Assembly: GCA_021156175.1 (NCBI GenBank)
Contig: JAJNBL010000005.1
Span: forward strand, 87,687-151,686
Length of the DNA: 64,000 nt
Reading direction: 5' to 3'
Source of the DNA: Rickettsiales bacterium
Lineage (GTDB): Bacteria; Pseudomonadota; Alphaproteobacteria; Rickettsiales; JAJNBL01
A model generated the notes under the pieces. The model saw only the letters and a list, made by a program, of their open reading frames with translations. It made no database searches and was not told the origin of the DNA. Positions 37,290 through 46,605 of the stretch are shown here, in pieces. The position numbers were made by a program, and so were the translations under genes. Within the stretch, counting starts at the first letter, position 1. Every line of letters begins with the position of its first letter.

Positions 37290-38741
37290 TTATGGTTGAG
37301 CAAGAGTTTGCTTTAACGCTTCGCCCTGAGGGGACTTTACCACATTTTGCAGTTCGTTCAATGCATTGTAACGCTGTATACCTTCCTCTGCGATAGTCTC
37401 GAGGCTCTTAGGTGTTCGCGGCGTGGATGGTACTGATGCAGGAGCAGAGAGAGTTTGCTCCTGGCCTTGTTGCGTCTCTTGCACTTGCAGCTCCTCTACA
37501 GAACCTTGTTGAACAAGCGGTTTGCCTTCTTCTATAGTAAGATTACGGGCAACAAAGCGTTGATTAGAACGCAACCTCACAGATACTTCACCTTTCTCTT
37601 GGTCATAAATAATTGGATATTCTTTTGAAGAGTACATTCCTTCACGGAAAGTGGGTAATTTGTTACGCCAACTTGGCACTTGTATATCCAACTCTCTGGT
37701 TTGCCAAACAAGCGTCACTCGTTCGCCGCTTACAGAAACCACAGAAGGTATCGTATCCTTGGTTTTATTGGTAATTTTCTGACCATTCACCCACACGGAC
37801 CAGTGACTTGGATTTAGATACATAATTGAATTCACAAAATAACTCGGAAGTTCCGGTCGTACTACCGCTTCAGCCGGTGCACTCTCTTCTACTCCCGTTG
37901 CAACCTCCACTTGTTCGGGTTCTATGGACACCCCTATAATGAAGGCATGGAGTGCTGCCTCAATAGAACTGATTTCTTCCGGCCTAAACATCAATGAGCC
38001 CTTCCAGCGGAGCGTTTCCTCAGGCGCAACAACAGCCACCCCGGGCAATGGGGGGCCTTGGACTTCGCCTCCATCGGGATTAACAGCAGAAGGCATATTA
38101 CCCGCCTGTTCGGGTTGGATTGTTCCGATTGTAGAAGTCGCTTCTGCTTGAGCAGGAGGGGTCGGCAAAGAGGGAGTACCCGTCACGGGATTAGCTAAAG
38201 CATTTTCTGGAACAACATCTGGAATAACTGTTGGAGTCGTTTCCTGACCGGGAATTACAGGAGGAGTAACATCCGGAACTTCCGCCGTACTCGGCTCTGG
38301 TGTAACAGGCGATAACAAATCCACGTCCGAAGTATCCGTAGAAGGCAAAGGAGCCACTGGAGTTGTTGATTCGGTTGGAACAGTTAACACTGGTGTTTGT
38401 GCATTTTTTTCTGGAACACTTGAAGCAGGAGGCGTATTTGTCTCTCCATTCGTTGTCACTTCAGGAATTTCTGGCACTGAAGGTGGAGTGACTTCAGGTA
38501 CTGCAGCTAAAGGAGGGGCATCGGGAACAGAAACCACTGGCGCCGAAGTATCCACAGGTTCAATTGATACAGGAGCTGGTGCATTTTTTGTCTCAGATCC
38601 TTCTTCTTCGAAGAACAAGGTATCGATATCCGTCCCCGAAGATGCCGCAGGAAGCGCTGGAGCAGCAGGCTCTGCTACCACCTTGAAAGCAAAAAGGAGT
38701 AACAGACCAACGATGAGGATCAGGAAATAGCGGTATCCCAT
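37290..38741 (-). CDS. MshK/PilP-like inner-membrane protein with long Pro/Thr-rich region
   Basis: The 483-residue protein has an N-terminal signal anchor (about residues 4-22), then about 220 residues rich in Pro, Thr, Val and Glu. A folded region follows from about 240: SLMFRPEEISSIEAAL, then MYLNPSHWSVWVNGQKIT and VVSVSGERVTLVWQ. The WSVWVNGQKIT segment resembles the small periplasmic beta-domain of MshK/GspB-like pilus or secretion proteins. That assignment is by eye. It is the third gene of a tight operon after the PilM-like and PilO-like genes (three bases after the latter). Confidence 0.55.
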   Translation of the reverse strand: MGYRYFLILIVGLLLLFAFKVVAEPAAPALPAASSGTDIDTLFFEEEGSETKNAPAPVSIEPVDTSAPVVSVPDAPPLAAVPEVTPPSVPEIPEVTTNGETNTPPASSVPEKNAQTPVLTVPTESTTPVAPLPSTDTSDVDLLSPVTPEPSTAEVPDVTPPVIPGQETTPTVIPDVVPENALANPVTGTPSLPTPPAQAEATSTIGTIQPEQAGNMPSAVNPDGGEVQGPPLPGVAVVAPEETLRWKGSLMFRPEEISSIEAALHAFIIGVSIEPEQVEVATGVEESAPAEAVVRPELPSYFVNSIMYLNPSHWSVWVNGQKITNKTKDTIPSVVSVSGERVTLVWQTRELDIQVPSWRNKLPTFREGMYSSKEYPIIYDQEKGEVSVRLRSNQRFVARNLTIEEGKPLVQQGSVEELQVQETQQGQEQTLSAPASVPSTPRTPKSLETIAEEGIQRYNALNELQNVVKSPQGEALKQTLAQP

Positions 38742-38744
38742 AGC

Positions 38745-39506
38745 CTAACCCGCCCCTCCCTCTTGGTTACTGACTTCAGGAACAGCGGGAGCTTCAGGGA
38801 TAGGAGGAGTTTCAGAAATAGGTGAAGTTTCTCCTGCTTCTGGCTGATTCTCTGTAGTCTTCTCGGCACTATCTACGACAGGCGCTTTGCTTGGAATGGC
38901 TTTCAATTCCTGCCACTTAAATGTCAACTCGCCCAGAACTAAGGCTGGTTTTTCCCCTTTGCTAATACGAAGGAGTGAGTCATGATTAAGATCCTGAGAA
39001 CGACTAATTTTCAGATATTCTATTTTCACATAGCCCGGCAAATCATGCAGTATGCTATCGACAAACGAAAGCGCGTATTCATCCGAAAGCGCAGAAAACC
39101 GAAGACTGACGGTACTTGCCTCAACAAACGATGTTTCCGTTTCATAGAGACTGCCAAGCTTCTCTGGGGGGGTAAGCTCAATGACCATCTCTCCTAAATG
39201 ATAGCGGCTCTTTGCATCTTCAAGCCACTGCTTCCCTTCATCGATTTTTAGTCCCTCCAGACGTTTGCTTTTATCATTCAAACGCTCCCATAGTTTAATG
39301 GAATCCGCAAAATTCTTCTTCTCTTCAATAAGTTTATTGAGCTGCCCTTGTTGACCCAATGCTTCATTTTCTAGTATGCGTCTTTTTCCTTCCTGGCTGC
39401 TTCCAATAGTATCCGTAATCACATAAATGATGATAGAAATACTGACTCCCCCCAGCAATAAGAGGAGTTTCTTGATGGTTTCCTTTTTGATGTTTTGGAG
39501 TTTCAT
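38745..39506 (-). CDS. PilO-like inner-membrane coiled-coil protein
   Basis: The 253-residue protein has one N-terminal membrane helix (about residues 13-31), a coiled coil (about 40-85), and a compact C-terminal domain, followed by a Pro/Glu-rich tail with repeated PEAP-like units. Topology and size match PilO/GspM-type assembly platform proteins, but sequence identity is not obvious. Its start overlaps the stop of the PilM-like gene by four bases. Confidence 0.5.
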   Translation of the reverse strand: MKLQNIKKETIKKLLLLLGGVSISIIIYVITDTIGSSQEGKRRILENEALGQQGQLNKLIEEKKNFADSIKLWERLNDKSKRLEGLKIDEGKQWLEDAKSRYHLGEMVIELTPPEKLGSLYETETSFVEASTVSLRFSALSDEYALSFVDSILHDLPGYVKIEYLKISRSQDLNHDSLLRISKGEKPALVLGELTFKWQELKAIPSKAPVVDSAEKTTENQPEAGETSPISETPPIPEAPAVPEVSNQEGGAG

Positions 39507-41125
39507 GAACTTCCCCCTGACGGTTGCGCGGGATCAGTAACTTTCTTTGGCCCTTCGATATTGATCTGAATCGGGATTGGCTTACTGCGTTCATCAAAAC
39601 TGATCTTCGAAGGAAGTCGGGTATAGTTAAGCGTATAATCTGAAAACTGCTGCTCTAGACGTGATATAAAGTCCTCAAAGTTCTCAAAAAGAGAATCAAT
39701 GCTGCTTTCGCTATTTTGGAACAAAATATCGAATGTCACACGGATAGTGCCTGATGGAAAAGTCCCCGGAGTAGGCGCTGCTGTTCCATCCGTTGGAGGT
39801 GTTTGTGCCTGTTCAGTATAATTCCAGACGATGGTCTTTACCATGATGTCTTTCCCTTGGATCCGGTAAAAATCCTCAATAGTGGAAAGTGGAGAATAAG
39901 CGCTTCCCGATAACAGCTTGTAAAGTGCCGTCACATCATTAATCTTCGTGACATCTTCCAAGCTCCGCTCACCCATGAATTCTTTGGCTTGTGCATTATA
40001 TTGAGTAAGAAGTGCAATTTTTTGGTTTTCTGCTTCCCCCGCTTTCGTTGCATCACGCCATGCACTAAACAGGTTGAGCAAACTCGCGATCATTAACCCA
40101 GGGATCAACACCCCCGCAGTGGCCATAGCTCCACGCTGTGCAAAATGCAGGAGTTGGTATTGCTTAATACTTCCTGTTTGTAAGGTCAGTACGGGCCGGC
40201 GTGATACAAAGAAACTGGCAAATACGGTATCGGAAAAACGATCCCCTTCATCAGCACCGTTGCGGATTTCGAGTATGTTTGCCAATTCATAAGGCGTAAA
40301 TAAGGATATATGCGTTGCCTTGATTTTGGCAGGATCAATACGCTTCTTAATATCCTCCGATACGGTAACAATCACATCTAGCGTATCATCCGCCTGCAAT
40401 GAAAGCCTCCGGAGATACTCAATCGTATTCGCAATTTCCTGTTCGATATTTCCTGCGATAATGGCAGGAACATTGTCCTGCGTATCACCCAACATCCGAG
40501 TAAAGACAAGCTTATCTTTCTTCACCACGATGAGACGGAACCCACCCGTTTTATTGTGGGTAATCATAAGCTTCCAGATACTCGGCTTACCTTTAGCTTC
40601 CCTTGGAACAATCTCCATAAGTTCATTAAGAAGTGGTGCAGATTCCACCGGCAGCAAATGTATACCTTGTAACGGGTTATCGACCGTTTCAATAAACGCA
40701 AGCCAGCTAGACAATGGCGGCTCATTAGGTACAGCAATGAAAAGATAGTGCCAATCTTTACGCCCTGTTGTGGCACGGCCAAGCATAATGGCGCCTTTCA
40801 AATCCGTTGGCGCATAGTCACGCTTCAGGCGATTATTCACAATTTTCTTAATCCCAAGAACCCCTACCCCAGGCAATGGCTGCTGGACATAAGACTGGTC
40901 GACGACATCGACCAAAATCAGTATCTCACCGCTCTTATAGCGATTGAGAAGTTCTTTAAAGGCATCGGTATCTTCTGTAGCCGCGGAATTCGCAAAGAGA
41001 CGTTTAATCAGAACATTTTTCCGGAAATAGGAAAGCACAGCGCCATCATCGCCCACGCTGAGGACAAAGCGGTCACGCTTTCGTGAAAAGCGGCTCATGA
41101 TCGAGAGTTTCGCGTTCTTTTTCAT
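39503..41125 (-). CDS. PilM/PilN-like (GspL-like) protein: actin-fold domain, TM helix, periplasmic domain
   Basis: The 540-residue protein has a soluble N-terminal region (about 1-320) with the alternating beta/alpha character of PilM/GspL actin-like domains (FVLSVGDDGAVLSYF; YVQQPLPGVGVLGIKKIVNNRL). A single membrane helix spans about 333-355. A helical periplasmic part with a ferredoxin-like beta segment (SGTIRVTFDILFQN) resembles PilN or the GspL C-terminus. It starts the three-gene operon. Classical pilin, secretin, ATPase and PilC genes are not adjacent, so the machine it serves is unknown. Confidence 0.55.
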   Translation of the reverse strand: MKKNAKLSIMSRFSRKRDRFVLSVGDDGAVLSYFRKNVLIKRLFANSAATEDTDAFKELLNRYKSGEILILVDVVDQSYVQQPLPGVGVLGIKKIVNNRLKRDYAPTDLKGAIMLGRATTGRKDWHYLFIAVPNEPPLSSWLAFIETVDNPLQGIHLLPVESAPLLNELMEIVPREAKGKPSIWKLMITHNKTGGFRLIVVKKDKLVFTRMLGDTQDNVPAIIAGNIEQEIANTIEYLRRLSLQADDTLDVIVTVSEDIKKRIDPAKIKATHISLFTPYELANILEIRNGADEGDRFSDTVFASFFVSRRPVLTLQTGSIKQYQLLHFAQRGAMATAGVLIPGLMIASLLNLFSAWRDATKAGEAENQKIALLTQYNAQAKEFMGERSLEDVTKINDVTALYKLLSGSAYSPLSTIEDFYRIQGKDIMVKTIVWNYTEQAQTPPTDGTAAPTPGTFPSGTIRVTFDILFQNSESSIDSLFENFEDFISRLEQQFSDYTLNYTRLPSKISFDERSKPIPIQINIEGPKKVTDPAQPSGGSS

Positions 41126-41249
41126 CTATTACGAGGCCATTCTCACCGTTCCTCCAAAGAGTCGTACCCTTGGAGTGTACAAAAAAAGGGCTAATATCTC
41201 GTTAATAGAGCGAAATGTAATAAAGCTTAGGCGATAGGTTAACGATCTG

Positions 41250-42005
41250 TTACCCTTTAAGATGAGCGCACACGAGGAATTCGGTATTTCCTTCCGGACC
41301 CTTGATGGGGCTAGGAGTAACACCTAAAACTTCCCAACCAGGCAGGCTTTTAAGCCAGCATACGGTTTCTTCGCACACACGGGCATGCAGTATCGGGTCG
41401 CTGACCACTCCCTTCTGACCCACTTCCTCTTGTCGAACTTCAAATTGCGGCTTAATAAGTGCTACCAGATAGCCACCTGGCGTGAGTAATGAAAGCGCCG
41501 AAGGAAGCACTGATTGGAGAGTGATGAAACTCGCATCACATACAACCAAGTCAATCGGATCAGGGACGAGTTCATGGGATAAGTGTCGAGCATTAGTACG
41601 CTCCAAGACAACCACCCGCTCATCTTTCCTAAGCTTCCATGCAAGTTCTCCATACCCCACATCCACCGAAAAGACTTTTTTTGCACCACGATGCAGCAAG
41701 ACATCGGTAAAGCCTCCTGTCGAAGCCCCCACATCAATAGCCGTCCAAGCGGTTACATCGAGTTTAAAATACTCCAACCCCGCATCGAGTTTTATCCCGC
41801 CGCGCGATACCCATCCATGCGGCTTTCGCCCTTTGACATGCAACGGAACATCCGGAGCATAAAGCTCACCAGATTTACTAAGTTTGAGTGTATCAGAAAA
41901 GACTTCACCCGCCATGACAAGCGCCACCGCATGGGCAAGCGTATCGGCAAGCCCCCGCTCGACGAGGAGGGCATCCAAGCGTTGTTTTGGTTTTTTAGGA
42001 GACAT
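41250..42005 (-). CDS. tlyA: TlyA-family S4-domain rRNA 2'-O-methyltransferase / hemolysin A homologue
   Basis: TlyA methylates ribose 2'-OH groups in 16S and/or 23S rRNA. The 251-residue protein has an N-terminal S4 RNA-binding domain (QRLDALLVERGLADTLAHAV) and an FtsJ-like methyltransferase with the SAM loop AIDVGASTGGFTDVLLHRG and a KDKE-type catalytic set. Its ATG directly follows the ispA stop, so the two are translationally coupled. The hemolysin name for this family is historical. Confidence 0.93.
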   Translation of the reverse strand: MSPKKPKQRLDALLVERGLADTLAHAVALVMAGEVFSDTLKLSKSGELYAPDVPLHVKGRKPHGWVSRGGIKLDAGLEYFKLDVTAWTAIDVGASTGGFTDVLLHRGAKKVFSVDVGYGELAWKLRKDERVVVLERTNARHLSHELVPDPIDLVVCDASFITLQSVLPSALSLLTPGGYLVALIKPQFEVRQEEVGQKGVVSDPILHARVCEETVCWLKSLPGWEVLGVTPSPIKGPEGNTEFLVCAHLKG

Positions 42006-42923
42006 CTAGTTTTGGCGCTCTACGACAAAATGCGCAAGCTGGCGCAGGAGGTCCGCACGTTCATCAAACACAGAAAGATGCGAAATCGCCTGATAAGCCA
42101 GAATCTTTGCCTGTTCACGCGCTTTATCTTCACCCAGCGCCGTTACAAAGGTCGCTTTCCCCACTGTTTTATCGGTGCGGTACGAGAAGTCAGTATCAGC
42201 ATCGGTCACACCGGCGGCTTCAGCATCAAGCAAGTCATCCGTAATCTGGAAAGCAAGCCCCAAATCGTTGGCATAACCGCGCAGCGCATTGCGTAATCCA
42301 CGAGACGCCTTGCCCAAAATCGCCCCAACTTCACAGGAAACCACAAACAGTGCCCCAGTTTTCATGCGTTGCATGCGCGTGATTTCATTAATGCCAAGTT
42401 TCGAGTGATCAACGCTCATATCCAGCATTTGTCCACCAACCATTCCTTGATGACCCGCCGCCTGAGCAACCGCGCAAACGAGCTCTGCTCGAACGCTGCT
42501 ATCATAGTGCGTCGATTCGCTTGCCAAGACTTCAAAGGCAAAGGTGAGCAGTGCATCGCCGGCAAGGATCGCCGTGGCATCGTCATATTTTTTGTGACAG
42601 CTGGGTTGCCCACGACGTAAATCATCGTTATCCATCGCAGGAAGGTCATCATGCACAAGGGAATAGGCATGAATAAATTCAATGGCAGAAGCGGCTTGCA
42701 ACGCTGAGGTCCGGCTTACGCCAAAAAGATTCGCACTGGTTACCGTTAAAAAGGGCCGTAAACGCTTACCTTCCGACAATGCAGAATAGCGCATGGCTTC
42801 TAAAAGCCGTCTGCCTTTGCCAACCTCAGGCTCAGGAAGAATCATGGACATTTTTTCAAATAAAGCGTGTGATACATCCAGAAGTGTTTCTTGTAAATCT
42901 GGCGCCGTGCGTACTTGCCTCAT
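42006..42923 (-). CDS. ispA: Polyprenyl (farnesyl/geranyl) diphosphate synthase
   Basis: IspA condenses isopentenyl diphosphate with dimethylallyl and geranyl diphosphate. The 305-residue protein has the first Asp-rich motif LVHDDLPAMDNDD (starting at residue 92) with the two extra residues typical of short-chain bacterial enzymes, and the second motif FQITDDLLD. tlyA follows with no gap; in many alphaproteobacteria and Bacilli ispA sits beside dxs and tlyA, but no dxs is seen here. Confidence 0.95.
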   Translation of the reverse strand: MRQVRTAPDLQETLLDVSHALFEKMSMILPEPEVGKGRRLLEAMRYSALSEGKRLRPFLTVTSANLFGVSRTSALQAASAIEFIHAYSLVHDDLPAMDNDDLRRGQPSCHKKYDDATAILAGDALLTFAFEVLASESTHYDSSVRAELVCAVAQAAGHQGMVGGQMLDMSVDHSKLGINEITRMQRMKTGALFVVSCEVGAILGKASRGLRNALRGYANDLGLAFQITDDLLDAEAAGVTDADTDFSYRTDKTVGKATFVTALGEDKAREQAKILAYQAISHLSVFDERADLLRQLAHFVVERQN

Positions 42924-43122
42924 GATTTTCTCACCCTACAACCTATAACTTTACCCTCAACTCCTCGATCTGCTAAGAGACAAGGAAACCGCGACATCGA
43001 AAGCCGTATTACTTTACGCTCGAAGTGCGGGCTAGTTTTAAAACAAACTGACCCGATACGCAAGAAAAACATGCGATCACCGCTGCGCATTACTTATAGA
43101 AAATGTTTGGAAATACAAAAAG

Positions 43123-43153
43123 TAAGAAGGGAGACATAACGTCCCCCTTCTTA
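43123..43153 (-). terminator. Rho-independent terminator after the TAXI gene
   Basis: A 13-bp stem with one mismatch (TAAGAAGGGAGAC and GTCCCCCTTCTTA) is followed on the minus strand by CTTTTTG. It lies 26 bases after the TAXI stop. Confidence 0.8.
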
Positions 43154-43178
43154 AGTAATTTGTCCGAGAAGAAACGGA

Positions 43179-44162
43179 TTATAGCAATCCTTTCTCGCGG
43201 AAATAACGCTCTGCACCTTTATGGAGCGGAGCAGAATTTCCTTCTTTCACCATCTCTTTTGGATCAAGGTGAGCAAATACTGGGTGCAGGGTCTTGAAGT
43301 TTTCGAAGTTATCGAATACTGCACGAACCAACTGATACACTACTTCTTCATCAACCGTATCGGTGGTTACGAAAGTAGCTTTCACACCAAAGGTCTTAAC
43401 ATCTTCTGGTGTACCAGCATACATGCCGCCTGGAATGGTCGCATAAGCATAGAATGGATTCTCTTTAAGCAGCTTATCGATTTCCGGACCTTGTACGTTA
43501 ATGATACGTGTCTCGCAAGAGGTTGCAACTTCTTGTACGGCACCATTTGGATGACCCGCAGCATAAATCATTGCATCAATCTTGTTATCGCACAGCGCTT
43601 GTGGTTGCTCAGAAGCTTTCAGCTCAGACGCCACTTTAAACACGCTGTTATCCCAACCTTTTGCAGCCATGATAACTTCCATGGTCGCACGCATACCAGA
43701 GCCTGGGCTACCGATATTCACACGTTTGCCTTTGAGGTCATCAAAGTTTTTGATGCCGGAATCTGCACGAGCAACAACAGTGAACGCTTCATTATGGAGC
43801 GAGAACACCGAGCGCAGATTTTCCATTTTACCTTGTGGCTTGAAGAATCCGGTACCGCCGAAAGCATGATGCTGCCAATCAGACTGTACTACAGCAAAAT
43901 CCATTTCGCCTTTGCGAAGTGCGTTAAGGTTATAAATCGAACCACCCGTTGATTCTACGGAGCAGCGAATGCCGTGTTCTTTACGACCACGATTAACCAA
44001 GCGGCAAATTGCTCCGCCGGTAGGGTAATATACCCCTGTTACGCCACCCGTTCCAATCGAAACGAACTTATCTGCTTGCACCGGCGCAGGAGAGAGCACA
44101 AGGCCCGCCACTAGCGCGGTAATCGCCAAAGAGGTTAATGTTAAAATCTTCAGTTTACTCAT
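43179..44162 (-). CDS. TAXI family TRAP transporter solute-binding protein
   Basis: The 327-residue protein has a signal peptide ending near PVQA (about residue 30). It then shows TAXI family motifs: SIGTGGVTGVYYPTGGAICRLVN, STGGSIYNLNALRKGEMDFAVVQSDW, and VNIGSPGSGMRATMEVI. It should capture a small organic acid in the periplasm for a TRAP-type importer, but no membrane subunit gene is adjacent. A GAGGGG site supports the start at 44162 over 44186. A terminator follows. Confidence 0.93.
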   Translation of the reverse strand: MSKLKILTLTSLAITALVAGLVLSPAPVQADKFVSIGTGGVTGVYYPTGGAICRLVNRGRKEHGIRCSVESTGGSIYNLNALRKGEMDFAVVQSDWQHHAFGGTGFFKPQGKMENLRSVFSLHNEAFTVVARADSGIKNFDDLKGKRVNIGSPGSGMRATMEVIMAAKGWDNSVFKVASELKASEQPQALCDNKIDAMIYAAGHPNGAVQEVATSCETRIINVQGPEIDKLLKENPFYAYATIPGGMYAGTPEDVKTFGVKATFVTTDTVDEEVVYQLVRAVFDNFENFKTLHPVFAHLDPKEMVKEGNSAPLHKGAERYFREKGLL

Positions 44163-44501
44163 AATTCTACCCCTCAATGTTTTCAACCTTCAAAAGGTAC
44201 ATGTCGACCTCACACGAGAAAGACACATACTCTAAGAATTCTGTGGATAAAAAAGTCCCGTGCCCCCAGCACTAGCATGTTTCTTTCCGCAAAACAAGTT
44301 GAAATTCACCCTTTACGCGTTTTACAATCACAGGACAAATAAAAAATCTATTCATCTCAATAGAGTAGCTCTCATCGGAATTTTCTAAAGTGATTCTAAC
44401 TTATTCTTTACCATTATGCGCATTGAAGCCATTACTTACAATTAGGAAATTTTTCCGATGCGGTATATACTGCAAACGATGCTAACATCAATATAACGAC
44501 G
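44163..44501. other. Intergenic region between divergent TAXI gene and recG
   Basis: About 340 bases with no credible gene. A TATACT near 44466 is a possible -10 box for recG, without a good -35 box. Nothing else was recognised. Confidence 0.35.
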
Positions 44502-46592
44502 ATGAGATCTCCCGCACTTTTTCCACTCTTCACGGATATTAACGTACTGCATGGTGTCGGAGAGAAAAATCGCGCACTCCTTGCAAAGCTTGCGGGCCCT
44601 CGTGTGATTGATCTTCTTTTCCACTTGCCTGTGGGAACAATTGATCGCCGCCCGATGGAAAGCATTCATCTGGTGCGCAGTGGCGATATACTCACCTGCA
44701 TTGTTACAGTAGAAAAACATTTTCCGACCAATGCTTACAGCCGAAAAAAAGCACCCTACAAAGTACGCTGCACGCATGAAGACGGCATCATTGATGTGAG
44801 TTTTTTTCATGCACATGCGGATTACATCAAACAGTATCTTCCTGAAGGACAAATGCGTGTCTTGAGCGGACGGATTGAACGTTATGGGCATGGAATCACT
44901 ATGTCGCATCCGGATTACATTACGCCGATAGATAAGCTCGATGATATCGCAAAGCTTGAGCCTGTGTATCCGCTAACCGCAGGCATCAGTCAAAAGCAAC
45001 TGGGGAAAATTATGGAGCGTGCAATTTTGCAACTCCCTACCCTTCCTGAATGGCAGGATCCGCTTTATCACAAGAAACAGCAATGGATGAGCTGGAAAGA
45101 AGCGCTTCTGCAACTACATCATCCTGAAGTGGCAACTGATATAGCGCTACAATCACCTGCACGCAAACGCCTTGCCTATGACGAATTATTCGCAAGCCAA
45201 TTAGCACTGCAATTATCACGGCAACATATTATCCAAAAAACCGGAAGACGTACAAAAGGAAACGGCCAGCTTCAAACCGCGCTTCGTGCACAATTAGGAT
45301 TTACCTTAACGCAAGGCCAGGAGTCGGTGATCAAAGAAATACTCTTCGACATGGCATCGGAAAACCGCATGTTCAGACTTCTGCAAGGTGATGTGGGAAG
45401 CGGGAAAACGGTAGTTGCCTTAATCTCGATGCTCAATGCCGTTGAAGCAGGACGACAGGCAGCGCTTATGGCTCCAACGGAAATACTCGCCCGTCAGCAT
45501 ATGCAATGGATTGACCATATGCTACTGCCACTGGGGATTCGCGCACGGTTGCTCACCGGTAAAACCCCCACAGACGAACGGCAAGAAACATTGGAGTTAC
45601 TAAAACGTGGGGACGTGCATATCCTCATTGGAACCCATGCGCTTTTCCAAGAAGAAGTGGATTTTCAGGATCTTTCGCTTGTGATTATCGATGAACAGCA
45701 CCGTTTCGGTGTTGAACAACGCACAAAACTTAGCGAGAAAGGCGAAGCGGTGGATATACTTCTCATGACCGCCACACCAATCCCACGAACACTCACAATG
45801 GCCTCTTACGGCGATATGGATTCCTCGCGCCTCACCGACAAACCCGCCAGTCGAAAACCCATTGATACTCGCACTATTCCTTTATCGCGCATGGAAGAGG
45901 TGATTGAGGGCTTAAGGCGGCCACTTGAGAAACGCGAAAAGATCTACTGGATATGTCCTTTGGTCGAAGAATCTGAAAAAAGCGACTTGGCCGCCGCTGA
46001 AGACCGCTTTGCCGATTTCCAAGCACGTTTTGGGAGCCGCGTTGGGCTTGTTCATGGACGGATTAAAACCGAAGAACGGAATAAAACCATGCTGGCCTTC
46101 CGCGATGGGGAGATTGATATCCTGGTCGCAACTACCGTCGTGGAAGTGGGGGTTGATGTGCCCGCTGCGACGATTATCGTGATTGAACATGCTGAACGAT
46201 TTGGCTTGGCACAACTGCATCAGCTCAGAGGTCGCGTAGGACGCGGAGAGAAGCCTTCCTCTTGTATCCTGCTTTATACCCATCCTTTAGGCGAAATCGG
46301 CAAAGCACGACTTAGCACGATGCGAGAAAGCAATGATGGCTTTTTAATCGCAGAAGAGGATTTACGCCTGCGCGGAAGTGGAGATCTGCTTGGCACCCGC
46401 CAAAGCGGGCTACCATCTTTTAAAATTGCGGATATATTTGAACATCAGGCGCTGCTCGAAGCTGCGTCAGATGATGCAAAACTCATTCTGCATAATGACC
46501 CGCAACTAAAAACTCCACGGGGAGAAGCTTGCAAAATGCTGCTGCATCTCTTTGGCTATGACCAGGCAATGCGGTACAAGAATGGAGGATAA
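44502..46592 (+). CDS. recG: ATP-dependent DNA helicase RecG
   Basis: RecG remodels stalled replication forks and branched DNA. The 696-residue protein has the N-terminal wedge (OB) domain (LHGVGEKNRALLAKL ... PYKVRCTHEDGIIDVSFF), then helicase motifs GDVGSGKTVVA, IIDEQHRFGVEQR, TATPIPRTLTM and HQLRGRVGRGEKPSSCILLY. The C-terminal TRG region ends in LRLRGSGDLLGTRQSGLPSF. Its length is normal. Confidence 0.97.
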   Translation: MRSPALFPLFTDINVLHGVGEKNRALLAKLAGPRVIDLLFHLPVGTIDRRPMESIHLVRSGDILTCIVTVEKHFPTNAYSRKKAPYKVRCTHEDGIIDVSFFHAHADYIKQYLPEGQMRVLSGRIERYGHGITMSHPDYITPIDKLDDIAKLEPVYPLTAGISQKQLGKIMERAILQLPTLPEWQDPLYHKKQQWMSWKEALLQLHHPEVATDIALQSPARKRLAYDELFASQLALQLSRQHIIQKTGRRTKGNGQLQTALRAQLGFTLTQGQESVIKEILFDMASENRMFRLLQGDVGSGKTVVALISMLNAVEAGRQAALMAPTEILARQHMQWIDHMLLPLGIRARLLTGKTPTDERQETLELLKRGDVHILIGTHALFQEEVDFQDLSLVIIDEQHRFGVEQRTKLSEKGEAVDILLMTATPIPRTLTMASYGDMDSSRLTDKPASRKPIDTRTIPLSRMEEVIEGLRRPLEKREKIYWICPLVEESEKSDLAAAEDRFADFQARFGSRVGLVHGRIKTEERNKTMLAFRDGEIDILVATTVVEVGVDVPAATIIVIEHAERFGLAQLHQLRGRVGRGEKPSSCILLYTHPLGEIGKARLSTMRESNDGFLIAEEDLRLRGSGDLLGTRQSGLPSFKIADIFEHQALLEAASDDAKLILHNDPQLKTPRGEACKMLLHLFGYDQAMRYKNGG

Positions 46593-46605
46593 TGCCTAAA
46601 CGCTA

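Noticed and set aside
41250..42005. Hemolysin (toxin) gene by the historical TlyA name
   Set aside because: S4 plus FtsJ-type methyltransferase domains show an rRNA modification enzyme; not evidence of a toxin.
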